64,000 nt of DNA from Ignavibacteriales bacterium (GTDB lineage Bacteria > Bacteroidota > Ignavibacteria > UBA10030). Positions 62,097-64,000 of this stretch are shown piece by piece. The stretch covers positions 103,002 to 167,001 of the forward strand of contig JAPLFQ010000008.1 of assembly GCA_026390595.1 (NCBI GenBank). The letters run 5' to 3'. The notes under the pieces were generated by a model, which had not been told where the DNA came from, made no database searches, and saw nothing but the letters and a program-made list of their open reading frames with translations. Every line of letters starts with the position of its first letter. Position 1 is the first letter of the stretch. The position numbers were made by a program, and so were the translations under genes.

Positions 62097-63830
62097 ATGA
62101 CTGATTTGCCCAGCGGACTCTATGCACCGAAAGGACCCACCGGCGCAATGCAAAAAACCCTTGTCACCATTTTCCTTCTTATGCTCGCTCTCGTGAACGA
62201 CGATCTCGCGCAGGATCGCACTCAGGCCCGATCCATGGTTGTCACGAAGTACGGCATCGTCGCGGCAGAGAGCCCCCTCGCGGCACAGGTCGGTGCGACA
62301 ATGCTGGCCGATGGCGGGAACGCCGTCGATGCGGCCATTGCCACAAACGCCATGATGGGACTTGTGGCTCCGATGAGTAACGGTATCGGCGGCGACCTGT
62401 TCGCAATCGTCTATGATGCGAAATCGGACAAGCTGTACGGCCTCAATGCAAGCGGCTGGGCCCCTGCAGGACTTACGATCGAGTTCCTGCGCAGCAAGGG
62501 GATGACCACTATGCCCTACCGGGGGATTCATTCCATGACTGTCCCCGGAGCGGTCGATGGCTGGACGAAACTGCAAGAGCGGTTTGGAAAACTGCCGCTC
62601 CGGAAACTCCTTGCCCCCACGATTCAGTATGCGGAAGAGGGATTTCCGGTAGCGGAGCAGGTCTCTGCTTTGTGGGCAGGTGAAGAACAGCTGTTGAAAG
62701 GTGAACCGGCTGCGGCGCAGACCTTTTTGATCGATGGGCATACCCCGAAGCTCGGCGAAGTATTTCGCAACCCGGAACTGGCCCGAAGCCTCAAGGCGGT
62801 GGCTGCACAGGGACGTGACGCGTTCTACAAAGGGGATGTCGCAAATCTCATCCTCGCATGCTCACAGCAGCACGGAGGAACACTTGCGGCTGCTGATCTT
62901 GCGATGTATTCCAGCGAATGGGTCGAACCCATTTCCACGACATACCGCGGCTGGTCTGTCTACGAATTGCCTCCGAGCGGCCAGGGAATTGCCGCGCTGA
63001 TGATGTTGAATATGCTGGAGAACTTCCCTCTCACCAGCTTCAAACACAACTCTGCTGCTGCGCTGCATGCTATGATAGAAGCGAAGAAGCTGGCGTATGC
63101 TGACATGCTGCGCTACGTTGCAGACCAGCGATTCGCCAAAACCCCCGTTCAGGGAATGCTGGACAAGAAATACGCCCTCGATCGCTCCAGGCTCATCGAT
63201 ACCACAAAGGCACACTGCAACGTCGAAGCGGGAAAGCCGCCTGCGCCGGGTGACGACACCATTTATCTCTCAGTGGTCGACAAAGACGGAAACATGGTTT
63301 CGCTGATCCAGAGCAACTACGAGAATTTCGGATCCGGCGTGGTGCCCGAAGGGGCCGGCTTTGCTCTGCAGAACCGTGGCGCATTGTTCACTCTCGATGC
63401 CCAACACCCTAACGCGTTGGCCGGACACAAACGTCCACTCCACACGATCATTCCTGCTTTCATGACAAAGGGGGATGTGAAGATTGCTTTCGGAATTATG
63501 GGAGGGTGGAATCAGGCTCAGGCGCATGTGCAATTCGTCGCGAACGTCGTCGACTTCGGGATGAACATACAGTCAGCTCTCGAGGCAGCGCGGTTCAGGA
63601 AAACGACCTTCGACGGGTGTGATCTTCAGATCGAATCCCGCGTCCCTCCTTCCGTTCGCGCCCAGCTTGAATCGATGGGTCACAAACTCGAACTCCGCGG
63701 CGATTTCTCACCCGTGATGGGAGGCGGGCAGGCGGTGATGAGAAACTTCACTACCGGAGTGAACTTCGGCGGGTCGGATCCAAGAAAAGACGGGGCGGCA
63801 ATACCGGAACCGGCCAAAAAGCAGTTTTGA
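62097..63830 (+). CDS. Gamma-glutamyltranspeptidase
   Basis: This is an Ntn-hydrolase of about 577 residues that cleaves gamma-glutamyl bonds (glutathione, gamma-glutamyl peptides) in the periplasm. The N-terminal part has AAESPLAAQVGATMLADGGNAVDAAI. The autoprocessing site is PGDDTIYLSVVDKDGN, whose Thr codon at 63258-63260 would be the nucleophile of the small subunit. Substrate-binding motifs include ENFGSGVV and GGWNQAQAHVQ. The conserved GGG near the C-terminus reads MGGGQAVM. ATG 62097 is the first start, while ATG 62148 begins the signal peptide (MQKTLVTIFLLML) and may be the real one; neither has a strong Shine-Dalgarno. Confidence 0.92.
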   Translation: MTDLPSGLYAPKGPTGAMQKTLVTIFLLMLALVNDDLAQDRTQARSMVVTKYGIVAAESPLAAQVGATMLADGGNAVDAAIATNAMMGLVAPMSNGIGGDLFAIVYDAKSDKLYGLNASGWAPAGLTIEFLRSKGMTTMPYRGIHSMTVPGAVDGWTKLQERFGKLPLRKLLAPTIQYAEEGFPVAEQVSALWAGEEQLLKGEPAAAQTFLIDGHTPKLGEVFRNPELARSLKAVAAQGRDAFYKGDVANLILACSQQHGGTLAAADLAMYSSEWVEPISTTYRGWSVYELPPSGQGIAALMMLNMLENFPLTSFKHNSAAALHAMIEAKKLAYADMLRYVADQRFAKTPVQGMLDKKYALDRSRLIDTTKAHCNVEAGKPPAPGDDTIYLSVVDKDGNMVSLIQSNYENFGSGVVPEGAGFALQNRGALFTLDAQHPNALAGHKRPLHTIIPAFMTKGDVKIAFGIMGGWNQAQAHVQFVANVVDFGMNIQSALEAARFRKTTFDGCDLQIESRVPPSVRAQLESMGHKLELRGDFSPVMGGGQAVMRNFTTGVNFGGSDPRKDGAAIPEPAKKQF

Positions 63831-64000
63831 GTTCTGAGTTTGAAGTTTCAAATTGAGTGGCATCGGGAGTTGATTGCCAATAGCCAGCAGCTAACGACCG
63901 CCTACTTGTGTCGTCCGGCCAGAAGTTGACAGAGTTGGTTAAGTGTTCATGCAGCATATTTCATCTCTGGCGTCATCATGGCCAGACTCAAGTGTGGACG

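Noticed and set aside
63831..64000. Minus-strand ORF 63751-63957 at the right edge
   Set aside because: It overlaps the end of gamma-glutamyltranspeptidase and has no recognisable features; I see no gene in the last 170 bases.
1..64000. tRNA, rRNA, riboswitch, IS element, integrase or phage genes
   Set aside because: I looked for these and found no sequence that I could support as any of them; absence is by eye only, without a covariance or profile search.

Overview
The window looks like a chromosomal segment of an FCB-group bacterium, most likely Bacteroidota/Ignavibacteriota-like. This is inferred from gene content: an S46 dipeptidyl-peptidase, a TPR lipoprotein - DUF4292 - EnvC-like M23 operon, many lipoproteins, and Hanks-type kinases carrying PD40 beta-propellers or TolB-like/TPR modules. 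It is GC-moderate by eye, densely coded, and contains no tRNA, rRNA, IS, prophage or CRISPR that I can see. No database search was possible, so taxonomy is tentative.

Layout. 1-4966 (minus strand): an apparent nucleobase-catabolism group of APC permease, dihydropyrimidinase-type amidohydrolase, xanthine-dehydrogenase FeS/FAD subunit, and the 5' end of its Mo-cofactor subunit, cut by the window edge. 5034-8853 (minus): a cell-envelope operon (TPR lipoprotein, DUF4292 lipoprotein, EnvC-like protein with a degenerate LytM active site). 8948-24000: housekeeping and secreted enzymes, including an ATP-grasp protein, a CpoB/YbgF-like TPR protein, an M28 peptidase, RadA, a GuaD-like deaminase, a PQ-loop protein, RdgB, a TPR/response-regulator protein, an S46 peptidase, a metallo-beta-lactamase-fold lipoprotein, a class A beta-lactamase-like serine hydrolase and an esterase.

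24335-49133 is the distinctive part. Eight Hanks-type Ser/Thr kinases lie head-to-tail on the plus strand. Upstream is a GAF-SpoIIE (PP2C) phosphatase and downstream a STAS-domain protein. By kinase-motif wording and C-terminal module the kinases fall into four types arranged A-B-C-A-B-D-C-B: A = TolB-like+TPR without a membrane span, B and C = membrane span + PD40 propeller, D = membrane span + TolB-like + TPR. Five of the eight are preceded by a short ORF (48 or 59 codons). Each short ORF repeats the first 17-20 codons of a kinase, then reads through a palindromic element, and stops in an ATGA overlap with the start codon of the full kinase. The element keeps its stem pairing although the stem bases differ between copies (covariation), and it supplies the Shine-Dalgarno sequence of the kinase. 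I regard this as the main candidate for an undescribed system: a repeated, translated leader element that may couple or gate kinase translation, or act as a recombination hotspot that shuffles kinases.

49177-64000: an MFS transporter, a class III nucleotidyl cyclase carrying the same TolB-like+TPR module as kinase types A and D, a double ABM-domain protein, a DUF2339 membrane protein followed by a 5'-truncated SpoIIE phosphatase remnant, a membrane-anchored dihaem cytochrome c, a GCPII-like M28 peptidase, DedA, a secreted amidohydrolase and gamma-glutamyltranspeptidase. Intergenic regions here are rich in perfect hairpins of several families. Positions 63831-64000 show nothing I can name.
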